Positions 27,096-35,636 of a DNA stretch of 64,000 nucleotides are shown here, one piece after another. Under the pieces are notes generated by a model that was given only the letters and a program-made list of their open reading frames with translations, ran no database searches and was not told the DNA's origin. Origin of the DNA: Curtobacterium herbarum. Lineage in GTDB: Bacteria; Actinomycetota; Actinomycetes; Actinomycetales; Microbacteriaceae. The stretch covers positions 806,001 to 870,000 of the forward strand of contig NZ_JAFBBT010000001.1 of assembly GCF_016907335.1 (NCBI RefSeq), in the 5' to 3' direction. How positions within the stretch are numbered: the first letter of the stretch is position 1; each line of letters opens with the position of its first letter. The position numbers and the translations under genes are program-made.

Positions 27096-28309
27096 CGGAT
27101 CTCCCTCCAGGCGCGGTCGCCGGCGCTGGCGACCACGGTGTCGATGATGCGTGCCGACCGGGCGCCGTCCGCGAAGGTCGGCAGCCCCTCGGGTGCGGTG
27201 CCCGTCGTGACGGCCGTGTAGGTGTCGGCGACGAACGCGGCGAAGGCGTCGACGTAGCCCTGCGGGTGTCCGGACGGCACGACCGCCAGTCGGCGCTGGT
27301 CGGGGGAGCCCTGGGACGGGTCGCGGACGACGATCTGCGCCCCGGTCTCGTTGCCGAACCAGGCGGACTCGGGCTGCTCCTGGTCGAAGGCCGCGGAACC
27401 GAGCATGCCGTCCACCTCGAACCAGAGCCGGTTCTTCCGGCCGGCCGAGACCTGCGAGATGACGACGTTGCCGATCCGGCCGCTGCCGGTGCGGAACGTC
27501 GCGACCGCGGTGTCCTCGGTGGTGACCTCGGCGCGCTCGCCGGCGTCGGCGATCGGGTCCGGGTCCGGGGTGCCGGAGAACGACGGCCCGGAGGCTGCGG
27601 GTCGGGTCGGGTGGACGATGTCGGTGACGGCGCTGACCGAGTCGAACTGCTCGCCGGTGACGAACTCGACCAGGTCGCACCAGTGCGAGCCGATGTCCGC
27701 GAAGGCCCGCGACTGTCCGCCCGCGCCGGAGTCGACCCGCCACGAGGACGCATCCGAGTCGAGCATCCAGTCCTGCAGGTAGTGACCGTGCACGGCGAGC
27801 AGTCGGCCGAGCTGGCCGTCGGCGATGCGGGAGCGGATCTCGCGGACCATCGGGTGGTACCGGTAGACGAAGGGCACGCTCGCCACGACACCGGCCTCGG
27901 CAGCGGCCCGTTCGAGCTCGTCGGCCTGCTCGGCGGACACCGCCAGGGGCTTCTCGCACACGACGTTGATCCCGGCGCGGATCACCGCGAGGGCCTGCGG
28001 GTGGTGCTGGTCGTTCGGCGTGCAGATGTGCACGACGTCCGGGCGGTCGGCGATCACGGCGTCCAGGTCGGCGTACCCGTGCTCCAGGCCGAGCTGCTGG
28101 GCGACCTGCTCCGAGCGCTCCCGGTTCCGGCCGAGGACCCCGACCACGTCGGCACCGGCGGCACGCGCAGCCCGGACGTGCACCGCGGCGATCATGCCGG
28201 TGCCGACGACCGCGACCCGGAGCCGTCCGCCCTGCGGTGTCGTCGCCCGTGGTGGACCGGCCAGCTGCTGTCCCACACCGGGTGCGTGGACGTTGCCCTC
28301 TGTCGTCAT
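27092..28309 (-). CDS. Gfo/Idh/MocA family NAD(P)-dependent oxidoreductase
   Basis: A 405-residue dehydrogenase. The Rossmann start VAVVGTGMIAAVHVRA lies at about residue 31, preceded by a short flexible N-terminus. The diagnostic EKPLA motif (VVCEKPLAV) is around residue 120, and the alpha/beta C-terminal substrate domain follows. It is coupled by a 4-bp overlap to the sugar isomerase gene. The upstream ATG context includes GGGAGCACC. Likely substrate: a polyol or sugar. Confidence 0.9.
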   Translation of the reverse strand: MTTEGNVHAPGVGQQLAGPPRATTPQGGRLRVAVVGTGMIAAVHVRAARAAGADVVGVLGRNRERSEQVAQQLGLEHGYADLDAVIADRPDVVHICTPNDQHHPQALAVIRAGINVVCEKPLAVSAEQADELERAAAEAGVVASVPFVYRYHPMVREIRSRIADGQLGRLLAVHGHYLQDWMLDSDASSWRVDSGAGGQSRAFADIGSHWCDLVEFVTGEQFDSVSAVTDIVHPTRPAASGPSFSGTPDPDPIADAGERAEVTTEDTAVATFRTGSGRIGNVVISQVSAGRKNRLWFEVDGMLGSAAFDQEQPESAWFGNETGAQIVVRDPSQGSPDQRRLAVVPSGHPQGYVDAFAAFVADTYTAVTTGTAPEGLPTFADGARSARIIDTVVASAGDRAWREIR

Positions 28310-28412
28310 GGTGCTCCCTCGCGCCGTGTCGACGCTCCCGCGCGTCCACACCGCCACCACCGTAGCGCCGCGGACCGGCCCCGTTCGGGATCCGATGAGT
28401 ACGGTCTGGGGC

Positions 28413-29834
28413 ATGGCGAGCCTCCAGACCACACTGCTCATCCTCGGAGCCAGCGGCGACCTGTCCAAGCGGCTGCTGCTGCCCGGCCTCGCGACGCTCC
28501 TCGACGTCAAGGAGGACTGGGAGATCCAGCTCGTCGGCGCCGGTGTGGAGGACCTCTCGGACGCCGAGTGGAAGCAGCTGGTGCACGACGCGTTCGAGAA
28601 CGCACAGGCGTCGAAGAACGAGGAGGACGAGGGCGCGACCGGCGAGACGGCGCTGTCCCCGCGCCTCCAGGCCGTGGTCGACGCATCCTCGTACCGCAAG
28701 GCCGACGTCACGTCCCCGGACGACCTGACGACCCTGCTCGGGGACTGCCGCTTCGACCCGGCGATCTACTTCGCCCTGCCGCCCGCGGTGACCGAGAAGA
28801 GCTGCGAGCAGCTGGCGAAGCTGGACCTGCCGGCACACACCCGGCTCGCCCTCGAGAAGCCGTTCGGCACCGACGCCGCGAGCGCAGAGCACCTCAACGA
28901 CCTGCTGCACTCGTTCCTGCCGGAGTCGCGGATCCACCGTGTCGACCACTTCCTCGGTCGGTCCACGGTGCTCAACCTGCTCGGCCTGCGCTTCGCGAAC
29001 CGCATCATCGAACCCCTGCTGTCCTCCCAGCACGTCGAGCGCGTCGACATCGTCTACGACGAGACCCTCGGACTGGAGGGACGTGCCCGCTACTACGACA
29101 AGGCCGGCGCCCTGGTCGACATGATCCAGAGCCACCTGCTGCAGGTGATGGCGGTCGTCGCGATGGAGGCGCCCGCATCGATCGACGCGGAGGACCTCCG
29201 GACGCAGAAGGAGCTCGTCCTCCGCGCCGTCCGCCCGTGGGGTGGGGACCCGCTCACGGCGGGCAAGCGCGCCCGGTACACGGCCGGCACGGTGGGGGAC
29301 CGCTCGATGCCGTCGTACGTCGACGAGGACGGGGTGGACCCGTCGCTCGGCACCGAGACCCTGGCGCAGCTGAAGCTCGAGGTCGCGAACTGGCGCTGGG
29401 CCGGGGTGCCGTTCACCCTGCGCTCCGGCAAGGCCCTCGGCAAGCAGCGCCGCGAGATCCTCATCACGTTCAAGGACTCGCCGCACGTGCCCGACGGCCT
29501 GACCGGGGCGCACAAGCCGGACCGCCTGTGCATCTGGATCGCGCCGGACGAGATGCAGCTCGAGCTCAACGTCAACGGCCCGGGCGACCCGTACACGATC
29601 GACCACACCGCGCTCGAGGTGACGTTCAACCCCGGTCGGCTCAGTGCCTACGGGGAGGTGCTCGCCGGGGTGCTCGAGGGCGACGCGACCCTGTCCGTCC
29701 GCGGTGACAGCGCCGTGCAGGGGTGGAAGGTCGTCGAGCCGTTCCTGCAGCTCTGGCGCTCCGGCAAGGCCCCGCTCGACGACTACGCGGCCGGGTCGGG
29801 TGGGCCGGAGGACTGGGACAACGTCGACTCGTGA
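28413..29834 (+). CDS. zwf: Glucose-6-phosphate dehydrogenase
   Basis: A 473-residue enzyme that oxidises glucose-6-phosphate to 6-phosphogluconolactone with NADP+. The N-terminal dinucleotide motif is ILGASGDLSKR, and the substrate-binding lysine lies in ALEKPFG. The active-site block RVDHFLGRSTVLNLL is present, with the family's conserved His. Start ATG 28413 is chosen; ATG 28395 would add six residues. No other pentose-phosphate gene adjoins it, so this may be a second, stand-alone copy. Confidence 0.9.
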   Translation: MASLQTTLLILGASGDLSKRLLLPGLATLLDVKEDWEIQLVGAGVEDLSDAEWKQLVHDAFENAQASKNEEDEGATGETALSPRLQAVVDASSYRKADVTSPDDLTTLLGDCRFDPAIYFALPPAVTEKSCEQLAKLDLPAHTRLALEKPFGTDAASAEHLNDLLHSFLPESRIHRVDHFLGRSTVLNLLGLRFANRIIEPLLSSQHVERVDIVYDETLGLEGRARYYDKAGALVDMIQSHLLQVMAVVAMEAPASIDAEDLRTQKELVLRAVRPWGGDPLTAGKRARYTAGTVGDRSMPSYVDEDGVDPSLGTETLAQLKLEVANWRWAGVPFTLRSGKALGKQRREILITFKDSPHVPDGLTGAHKPDRLCIWIAPDEMQLELNVNGPGDPYTIDHTALEVTFNPGRLSAYGEVLAGVLEGDATLSVRGDSAVQGWKVVEPFLQLWRSGKAPLDDYAAGSGGPEDWDNVDS

Positions 29835-29845
29835 CAGCGCCTCGT

Positions 29846-29867
29846 GACACCGCCTCGTCGCGGTGTC
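29846..29867. terminator. Short hairpin after zwf
   Basis: The 8-bp stem GACACCGC/GCGGTGTC with a 6-base loop lies 12 bp after the zwf stop. It is weak, and also lies 32 bp before the next gene. Confidence 0.4.
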
Positions 29868-29898
29868 TCGTAGCGGGGCAGGCGTAGCGTTCGGAGAC

Positions 29899-30684
29899 GT
29901 GACCACGACAGACGACGTCCTGCAGACCGTTCCCGAACCCGCCGGTGCCGACATCCGTGTCGAGACCGTCCACTACGACTCCGAGGGCACCGACCTCGAA
30001 GGGGTCCTGGCCAAGGACGCAGCCATCGCCGGTCCGCGCCCGGCCGTCCTCGTCATCCACGACTGGCACGGGGTGAACGAGCACGTCGAGGCACGCGTGA
30101 CGATGCTCGCGCGCCTGGGCTACGTGGCCTTCGGCGCCGACGTCTACGGCGCCGGCGTCCGCCCGGGCGACGACACCGCCGCCGAGGTGGCCGGTCGTTT
30201 CTACGGCGACAACGCCCTGTTCCGCACCCGCCTGCTCGCCGGACTCGACCGCCTGCTCGCCGACCCCGACGTCGACGCGTCGAAGGTCGTCGTGATGGGC
30301 TACTGCTTCGGCGGATCGGGTGCGCTCGAGCTCGCCCGCACCGGTGCCGATCTGGTCGGGGCGGTCTCGTTCCACGGCGGCCTCATCGCGCACGACCCCT
30401 CGGACGCGGACCAGATCCGCGCGAAGCTCCTGGTCCTCACCGGCGGTGCGGACCCGGTCGTGCCGGACGAGGCCGTGCACGCCTGGCAGGACGAGATGCG
30501 TGGGGTGTCGCACGTCGACTGGCAGGTCGTCACCTACGCGGACGCCATGCACGCCTTCGCCGTCCCGGGCACCGACGCACCGGACCACGGTGCGCAGTAC
30601 CAGGAGCGTGCCGACCGTCGTTCGTGGCAGGCGCTGCAGGTGTTCCTCGCCGAGGTGTTCGACCAGGAGCCGACCGTCGCCTGA
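29899..30684 (+). CDS. Dienelactone hydrolase family protein
   Basis: A 261-residue alpha/beta-hydrolase. The oxyanion/first strand is VLVIHDWHGVN. The nucleophile elbow is GYCFGGSG, with Cys as in dienelactone hydrolases. The Asp (LTGGADPVVP) and His (DAMHAFAVPG) complete a Cys-Asp-His triad. It probably hydrolyses lactone or ester substrates; no aromatic degradation genes adjoin it. Start GTG 29899 is chosen, as the in-frame codons upstream precede no conserved sequence. Confidence 0.88.
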   Translation: MTTTDDVLQTVPEPAGADIRVETVHYDSEGTDLEGVLAKDAAIAGPRPAVLVIHDWHGVNEHVEARVTMLARLGYVAFGADVYGAGVRPGDDTAAEVAGRFYGDNALFRTRLLAGLDRLLADPDVDASKVVVMGYCFGGSGALELARTGADLVGAVSFHGGLIAHDPSDADQIRAKLLVLTGGADPVVPDEAVHAWQDEMRGVSHVDWQVVTYADAMHAFAVPGTDAPDHGAQYQERADRRSWQALQVFLAEVFDQEPTVA

Positions 30685-30724
30685 ACCGAGCGACACGCCG
30701 GAGGGTCGGGCTCGGTCCCGTCGA

Positions 30725-30754
30725 TTGGCGCTGTGAGCGGAGCTGTTGTAGAGT
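30725..30754 (+). promoter_or_regulatory. Promoter of tRNA-Arg
   Basis: TTGGCG (30725-30730) and TAGAGT (30749-30754), separated by 18 bp, lie 23 bp upstream of the tRNA 5' end, matching a sigma-70-type promoter. Confidence 0.6.
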
Positions 30755-30777
30755 CTTCCACGGCTCGTAAGGGCCAC

Positions 30778-30850
30778 GCGCTCGTAGCTCAATGGATAGA
30801 GCATCTGACTACGGATCAGAAGGTTGGGGGTTCGAGTCCCTTCGAGCGCA
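30778..30850 (+). tRNA. tRNA-Arg (anticodon ACG)
   Basis: A 73-nt tRNA. The acceptor GCGCTCG pairs with CGAGCGC. The anticodon stem TCTGA/TCAGA encloses CTACGGA, giving ACG. The T-loop is TTCGAGT, and CCA is not encoded. The accessory region begins directly downstream, so this gene is a likely integration site. Confidence 0.97.
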
Positions 30851-30867
30851 CAGCACCAGAGCACCAC

Positions 30868-30898
30868 GAAGGCCCCGGAGATCGTCTCCGGGGCCTTC
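30868..30898 (+). terminator. Terminator after tRNA-Arg
   Basis: Perfect 14-bp arms, GAAGGCCCCGGAGA and TCTCCGGGGCCTTC, with a 3-base loop, followed by GTCGTT. Confidence 0.9.
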
Positions 30899-30909
30899 GT
30901 CGTTCCCGG

Positions 30910-31224
30910 GTGGCGGGCCGCATACCGGCACGCCGCGTCGGCACGACCTGGGTGATCGAGGACGGAGGGCGGCACGAGGTGTCCCGCGCTCCGCGCCCGA
31001 TGGGTGTCAAGATGCGTGCGCTGCTGCTCCGTGCCCTGCGCGATCAGAGCGTGGTCGGACTCACCGGCGCGGATCGGATCCGGGTCGCACGGCACCTGGC
31101 TGCCCTCCGCACCGCCGAAGATCCGGCGTCGCTCCTCCGCGCCTGGTTCCGCGGCGACGTCCCCACGGGATGGTCGCCGGGCGAGTTGATGGTCAGCCAG
31201 GCTCACGAGGGGCGGCACGCCTGA
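30910..31224 (+). pseudogene. 5'-truncated HTH (excisionase-type) gene
   Basis: The open frame of 104 codons begins at GTG 30910, just after the tRNA-Arg terminator. Its first residues, VAGRIPARRVGTTWVIED, match the second half of the excisionase/MerR-like HTH_17 fold. The first helix and recognition turn expected before it are missing, replaced by the tRNA locus. The rest is a helical, Arg-rich domain. The product lies four bases before a HipB-like gene, so it probably once belonged to the same toxin-antitoxin-like unit. Truncation at integration or excision is inferred. Confidence 0.6.
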
Positions 31225-31228
31225 GCGC

Positions 31229-31435
31229 TTGGCCCGTGCGATCATCGACGAGCGGCTGATCCGACAGCTCTCGCGCGTCGAACTCGCGGCCTGCGCCGGC
31301 GTCACACCGGACGTGGTGGCCGATCTCGAACGAGGGCGCCCGGGCGTCGGCCTCTACGCGATCCGGAGCGTCCTCCGAGCGCTCGACGTCGAGCCGCTCG
31401 CCCTGCCGCCGGTCACCACGGAGGCGGGCCGATGA
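31229..31435 (+). CDS. HipB-like XRE-family regulator
   Basis: A 68-residue helix-turn-helix protein with a TTG start. LSRVELAACAGVTPDVVADLERG is the HTH segment (about residues 14-36), followed by the final helix typical of small XRE antitoxins. Its stop overlaps the ATG of a HipA-like stump (ATGA), the normal hipBA arrangement. With HipA destroyed it is an orphan antitoxin-like gene. Confidence 0.7.
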   Translation: MARAIIDERLIRQLSRVELAACAGVTPDVVADLERGRPGVGLYAIRSVLRALDVEPLALPPVTTEAGR

Positions 31436-31590
31436 GCAGCAGGGGACCTGGCGTCCTCGCCGCGTGGCTGGAAGGCCTTTACGTCGGGGAGTTCGCTCGC
31501 TCAGAACACGGCAACGTCTCATCTCGTCACGCCCCCGATGCACATCGGGTGCGTTCGTCCCCTCCTGGAGGATTTCGCACTCGACATTGA
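31432..31590 (+). pseudogene. HipA toxin remnant (N-terminal stump)
   Basis: A 52-codon frame beginning MSSRGPGVLAAWLEGLYVGE. This fits the HipA N-subdomain 1 opening (V.AAW.EG..VGE.......G). Intact HipA kinases have about 400 residues; here the frame ends at TGA 31588 and the kinase core is absent. The ATGA overlap with the HipB-like gene is retained. It is followed directly by relaxase remnants, suggesting a deletion joined the two. Confidence 0.65.
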
Positions 31591-31643
31591 CGGAGCGCGC
31601 GCCGTGCATACAGATTCTCGGCCTCCTGACTTGGGTTTCGCTA

Positions 31644-32530
31644 TGGTCGGCTGATGGCGACCGGTTCACCTGGAAGGACACGCACCTCCAGACGGAGGCG
31701 GACCGCCTCGCACGCCGCGTCGCGCAGGTCACTGGGCAAGGACTCCAGTCACTCGCTGACGACGTCACCATGGCCGGCGCGCGACGTTCCGTGTTGTTGA
31801 CACCGCCGGAGCTCAACCCCGTCCCGGCGCAGCTGCGACACGACACGGGGGAGAGCGTCTTTCGGGTGCACCGCGCGGAGCAGTACACGTCCGCGAAGAC
31901 TCTCCGCCTCGAAAAAGTCGTCCTCGACGCCGCTCGTACCGTGGGTGGTTTCCGCATGTCGGACGCTGACTTCGACGCGGCGATCGCACGCTTCAACGCA
32001 CGCGCCGTCGCCGACGGCGGCCACGAACTCAACGGCGGCCAGCTCAAGCTCGCCCACCGGTTCGCGAACGGTGGACACCGCATCGCCGTGCTCTTCCCGG
32101 TATGAACCCCGCCGGCACCGGGAAGGGCACCGCGATGCGGGCCACGATCTACGCCGTCGAAGAAGGCGGCGGCAGGGTCCTCGCAATCGGCCCAACCGGG
32201 AAGGCCGAGCAGGTCCTCGGCCGAGAACTGGACACCGACTCCGATACCGCGCACATGCTCCTGCAGGCGCACGCCACGGGAAACGCACCGTGCAGCCCGT
32301 CCTCGACCGGTACCGCATCGATCACAACACGCTCCTGCTGATCGACGAGGCATCGATGGCGGGGACCCCCGAGTTCGGCCGGCTGCTGGCCCTTGCGGAC
32401 AAGCACGGCGCTGCGTCGCCTGCGCGGCGACCCAGCCCAGCTCGGCTCCATCGGCGCCAGCTGAGTCCTGCGGCTGCTGGACCGTGAGACCGGTGTGGCG
32501 CCTGACACAACGGTCCACAACACACACTGA
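31644..32530 (+). pseudogene. MobF/TraA-type relaxase-helicase remnant, frameshifted
   Basis: Four frame segments together read as the RecD-like helicase half of a TrwC/TraA (MobF) relaxase. Segment 1 (about 31644-32105) ends near ANGGHRIAV. Segment 2 (32102-32290) has Walker A NPAGTGKGTAM and GKAEQVLGREL. Segment 3 (about 32292-32410) has Walker B LLLIDEASMAG. Segment 4 (about 32410-32530) reads LRRLRGDPAQLGSIGAS, then an in-frame TGA, then VLRLLDRETGVA. At least three frameshifts and one nonsense codon break the gene, and the N-terminal relaxase domain is gone. It marks a former conjugative element. Confidence 0.8.
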
Positions 32531-32907
32531 CGCTGCCCAGCCGTCGACCGACCGCACCGCGTCCGCGGACGCATCCGAGCGCGTCGCCGGCGAGCCCGCG
32601 GCGTTCGCTCAGGCAACGGTCCATTGGATCCTCCGGCGGCCACTCCCACCGCGGAACCCATCGAGGAGACGGCACCCAACGCGCACAAGGCCATCCGCCG
32701 GATGGCCAACGCCCCGGATGGCCTCGTAGACGCCCTCCCCGACGCCGGGCTGCCGCCGCGGCACAATCTGCGCATGAGGGCGCGCAACAGACCGAGGCCA
32801 CGAAGCGGAACACGTACGACCAGTCCGGCCCCCGCCAGGATCAGAGCGGCCCGCATCGCCACATGTAGCTCAGAGCTCGTCACAGGCTTGTCGAGGAAAC
32901 TGGAGCC
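32531..32907 (+). other. Decayed sequence, no intact gene
   Basis: No frame looks like a whole protein. A stretch near 32750-32865 can be read as an Ala/Gln-rich tail ending DQSGPHRHM, which may be the C-terminus of the relaxase pseudogene. Another frame starts MRPVWRLTQ but lacks family features. I treat it as continued decay of the mobile element. Confidence 0.4.
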
Positions 32908-33183
32908 ATGAGCGCATGGGTGAAACTCAGCACGACGACCGGACCACAGATGGTGAACCTCGACCGCTTCGACCAGGTCTGGGTAGAGAAGGCGGGCCTT
33001 CCTAGCGACGACTACGAGCTGCATGTCCGCAGCGCCGAAGCGGGCACCAAGCGATTCTTCTTTGCCCCTGCGGACGCCACCGATGAGCAACTCGCCCAGC
33101 GGTGGCGGCTGCTCGCCGGCGTCGCGGGGATCCCGTCCTTCGGACAAGCGCCCCTGTTCCCTAAGCAGGCTACTGACCGGTAG
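32908..33183 (+). CDS. Small hypothetical island protein
   Basis: A 91-residue protein with an intact frame and a GGAG site just before the ATG. It is a compact alpha/beta sequence (VKLSTTTGPQMVNLDRFDQVWVE pattern over residues 5-27), followed by an acidic linker and a short helix with QRWRLLAGVAG. No family recognised. Composition and codon use look normal, so it may still be functional within a decayed element. Confidence 0.6.
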   Translation: MSAWVKLSTTTGPQMVNLDRFDQVWVEKAGLPSDDYELHVRSAEAGTKRFFFAPADATDEQLAQRWRLLAGVAGIPSFGQAPLFPKQATDR

Positions 33184-33200
33184 TCCCGCTTCTAGCAGGA

Positions 33201-34004
33201 CTACCGGTACTCGACCGATCCGTCAACGAGCTGGGGGGTCTGGCCCTTTGAGGCCGCCTGCAGCGCCTCGGCGATCGACTGGTTCAGCTTCGGCAATCCG
33301 GTGTTGATCTCACCTCGCGTCGCACCGACAGCCCACGCGAACCCGCGGATAAGGTTCGTGACCAGCTGCGCGATGTCTACCATCGAGTTCTTCTCCAAGA
33401 ACTTGATACCGACCTCGTCTGCCGAGCCCACCGGATGCACCTTGTACTCCATCGTTTCGCCGCTGCCGAACGGGAACCGCAGAACTCCACCGTGCTTACG
33501 CACCCTGTCCTCGTCGGCAATCCTGCCAACGACCGGCATCACACCCCGATCTTCTCGGATCTCTTTGAACTGGGAAGCGGTCGCATCCAAGAAGGTGTCG
33601 CCGGCGAGGAGGCCCACGTGGCCTGCAACCATGTCGTCAACAACCCGGGGCTCTGGCGAACCGTAGGAGACACCGGCCGACGGTATCGCTACTTCAATGG
33701 CGACCAGGTCCGCCTGAACGCCGAAGGACTGCAACGCGGCCACGAGGACCATGCTCGCCACCAGGCATTGATTCGCGTTACGGTGCGGCGCTTGCGCAAG
33801 ATACCAGGCCGCCATCCCGAGATAGGGCAACCGGTCGGCGGGCATCACGGTGAGTAGGCCTTCGAGTTGCTTTTCGTCGACGGCAAGCGCCCCCGGGCTG
33901 AATCGCGGGGCTGCGGCTTTCGCTTTGCGCTGCTCAACAGCGGGCGAAGGGCCTGTGGTCCCCGCGGCCCGACGTTCTGCCTTTTGCCTACTTGCCTTTC
34001 CCAT
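33201..34004 (-). CDS. Hypothetical protein with possible Cys-His-Asp site
   Basis: A 267-residue protein starting MGKASRQKAERR, an N-terminus common among small basic-headed (SEC-C-like) actinobacterial proteins. AGGGGG lies five bases before ATG 34004; an ATG at 34037 is less well placed. The middle contains NQC80LVAS, GH129VGLL and FLD140ATASQF. The order Cys...His...Asp, with HV-LL-G-FLDAT spacing, resembles papain/transglutaminase-like folds. That is an inference from pattern only. A C-terminal helix follows. Function unknown; it lies in the tRNA-Arg island. Confidence 0.65.
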   Translation of the reverse strand: MGKASRQKAERRAAGTTGPSPAVEQRKAKAAAPRFSPGALAVDEKQLEGLLTVMPADRLPYLGMAAWYLAQAPHRNANQCLVASMVLVAALQSFGVQADLVAIEVAIPSAGVSYGSPEPRVVDDMVAGHVGLLAGDTFLDATASQFKEIREDRGVMPVVGRIADEDRVRKHGGVLRFPFGSGETMEYKVHPVGSADEVGIKFLEKNSMVDIAQLVTNLIRGFAWAVGATRGEINTGLPKLNQSIAEALQAASKGQTPQLVDGSVEYR

Positions 34005-34056
34005 CGCATCCCCCTGATTGACGCTGCTGCTACTCATCGAACAGCGTATCGACCAA

Positions 34057-34290
34057 TCAGCCCGTTAGGACCTGGATCGGTTCCCTCACCGTGTCCTGGC
34101 TGAGGGCACGCACCGATGCTTCTGCGGCACGCTCCAGATGACCAGACGTATCGTCGGTGGTGACCACGCTGCGGTTTCGAACAAGCAGCTTCCCGTCCAC
34201 GTCGAGAGGGCCCCACGGACGGCGGGACGATCGTACCGATGACGGCGGCCGCGACGAGAGCCGCGGTGATGCCGATGTTCTGCTTCGTTC
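34057..34290 (-). pseudogene. Decayed small membrane protein gene
   Basis: Two minus-strand frames join across an indel near 34205. The upstream one reads TKQNIGITAALVAAAVIGTI (one membrane helix) and PPSVGP. The downstream one reads LDVDGKLLVRNRSVV...LTG and ends at TGA 34057-34059. An early stop (MRR then TGA) also interrupts the start. Together they suggest a lost single-pass membrane protein of about 75 residues. Confidence 0.5.
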
Positions 34291-34311
34291 AGCGTCTCAT
34301 TGAGAGCACCC

Positions 34312-34560
34312 TTACCGGTCAGTGCCGTCGTGTTCCTGCGGAGCAGTGACGTCGCGCAGGATCTGTCGAACGCGGACGGTGAGAGGCCGGCTTCCTGCGC
34401 CACCCGGTGGTGGCCGACGTCGAGTGCTGCTTCCTCGATCGCGAGGTCTCGGCCCTTCCGTGCTGCCTAGTACGCGGCGACGGTCCGGTGGTCCTCGTCG
34501 ATACCGCCGGTTACCGCGCCGGCAATCTTCTTCACGACGCTCACCAGACCCTTACCGTCA
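34312..34560 (-). pseudogene. Decayed small HTH protein gene
   Basis: The minus strand reads VKKIAGAVTGGIDEDHRTVAAY, then a TAG stop, then AARKGRDLAIEEAALDVGHHRVAQEAGL. It then needs a frameshift to continue as TVRVRQILRD...TDR with a TAA at 34312-34314. The HHRVAQEAGL...VRQIL part is a helix-turn-helix. One nonsense change and one indel inactivate it. It lies next to the decayed membrane-protein gene on the same strand. Confidence 0.5.
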
Positions 34561-34653
34561 TCGGCTGCCCAGCGCCGCGGCAGGACACCAGGAACGAGCT
34601 CACGGCCACCGGGTACGGCGGGCCTTGAGCGGCGTGCAGCCACTGCTCTGCCC

Positions 34654-35082
34654 ATGGCGCGGCGGAAGCAGAAGGTGCGACGGGAGGAACGTCGTGCGCG
34701 GGCCGAGGTCGAACGTGTGGTCGCCGATCAGGAGCGGGGAGCGTACAGAGCACCCGACCGGCGAGACTGCTCACCTCGGGCGTGGTACCAGAGTGTCGAC
34801 GACGCGGACACCAGCCGGATGGATCACCGATTGTTCCGGTCCGCAGGACAGCTCGTGGACTTCGCGATCCTCGTGCTCTCGCTCGACATCGACGGGACCT
34901 GGATCGAACGCGCACGTGCGGACTGCTGTCATGGGCATGTTCACCTGCACCACGTCACCGGCGAGGTGCAGAGCATCGGACCATTGCACAACGAGGATGA
35001 CGTCGCTCGGCTCTTCGACACCGCGTCCGCGCTCGTGACCAAGTACGCGATTACACTGCGGGACACGAAAGGGAAAGAGTGA
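34654..35082 (+). CDS. Hypothetical protein, first of a coupled pair
   Basis: A 142-residue protein. A very basic N-terminus (MARRKQKVRREERRARAEVE) is followed by a more ordered domain from residue 60, with FRSAGQLVDFAILVLSLDIDG, RADCCHGHVHLHH and HNEDDVARLFDTA. Clustered Cys/His (CCHGHVHLHH) could bind metal. No family is confidently recognised, although the pattern resembles small DUF7718-like phage/island proteins. No clear ribosome site precedes the ATG. Its stop overlaps the next start. Confidence 0.6.
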   Translation: MARRKQKVRREERRARAEVERVVADQERGAYRAPDRRDCSPRAWYQSVDDADTSRMDHRLFRSAGQLVDFAILVLSLDIDGTWIERARADCCHGHVHLHHVTGEVQSIGPLHNEDDVARLFDTASALVTKYAITLRDTKGKE

Positions 35083-35513
35083 GCGCGATGACCGACCTCG
35101 ATGCATTCAGACGTGAGATCGATCGCTCCTTGGCGATCGGTGATCTCGCGGACGTCGACCTCGACGTCGTGGACGTGGACGGGCGCTCTCCCGTCGTCGT
35201 CGCGCTCGAGGACGAGCGCCTGCCGGTCCTGCTCCGTCGCGTCGAAGCAGTCGGAGGCTACGCCAACGTGTTCGTCAAGACGCAGGCTGGTGTCCGTCGA
35301 GTGGCGGTCGTGGACATCGATGGTGCCCTCGACGTCCGGTCGGCTGATGACATGCGGGCGACCGACGAGCAGCCCAGTGCCGAGTGTTCTGTCGGCACCT
35401 TCGTGGACTACCTCGCGGCGCACACCGGCGGGGTCGTTCTCCCGGCGCGACTCGCAACGGCGGCACGGGGCCCGCTGCCTGCGCGGCAGGTGGACATCGT
35501 CACGGCTGGCTGA
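35079..35513 (+). CDS. Hypothetical protein, second of a coupled pair
   Basis: A 144-residue protein whose GTG forms GTGA with the preceding stop; an ATG at 35088 is an alternative. It is acidic, Val/Asp-rich, with beta-strand-like repeats (LADVDLDVVDVDG, RRVAVVDIDGALDV) and no signal or membrane segment. No family recognised. The tight coupling implies it works with the basic, Cys/His-rich upstream protein. Confidence 0.6.
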   Translation: MSAMTDLDAFRREIDRSLAIGDLADVDLDVVDVDGRSPVVVALEDERLPVLLRRVEAVGGYANVFVKTQAGVRRVAVVDIDGALDVRSADDMRATDEQPSAECSVGTFVDYLAAHTGGVVLPARLATAARGPLPARQVDIVTAG

Positions 35514-35636
35514 GGAGGGAGCAGTCGGATCTGGCCGGAGGTTCTCGATCATCCGGGCGGCTCTCCGCGACACGGCGCTTCCAGGTCGGGGCGTCGACGA
35601 GGGCCGGTGCGGCAGACCCGGCAGACTCGGCAGTCC

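Noticed and set aside
28309..29954. Upstream extension of the minus-strand isomerase frame across zwf
   Set aside because: The isomerase starts at ATG 27095. Beyond it the frame is a shadow of the oxidoreductase and zwf genes.
32149..33147. Minus-strand 332-codon open frame in the island
   Set aside because: Its translation is Arg/Ser/Pro-rich, and it lies opposite the relaxase motifs, which are clear on the plus strand.
30850..35636. Direct repeat of the tRNA-Arg 3' end as a right attachment site
   Set aside because: No second copy of the T-arm/acceptor sequence was seen in the island, so its right border is undefined.
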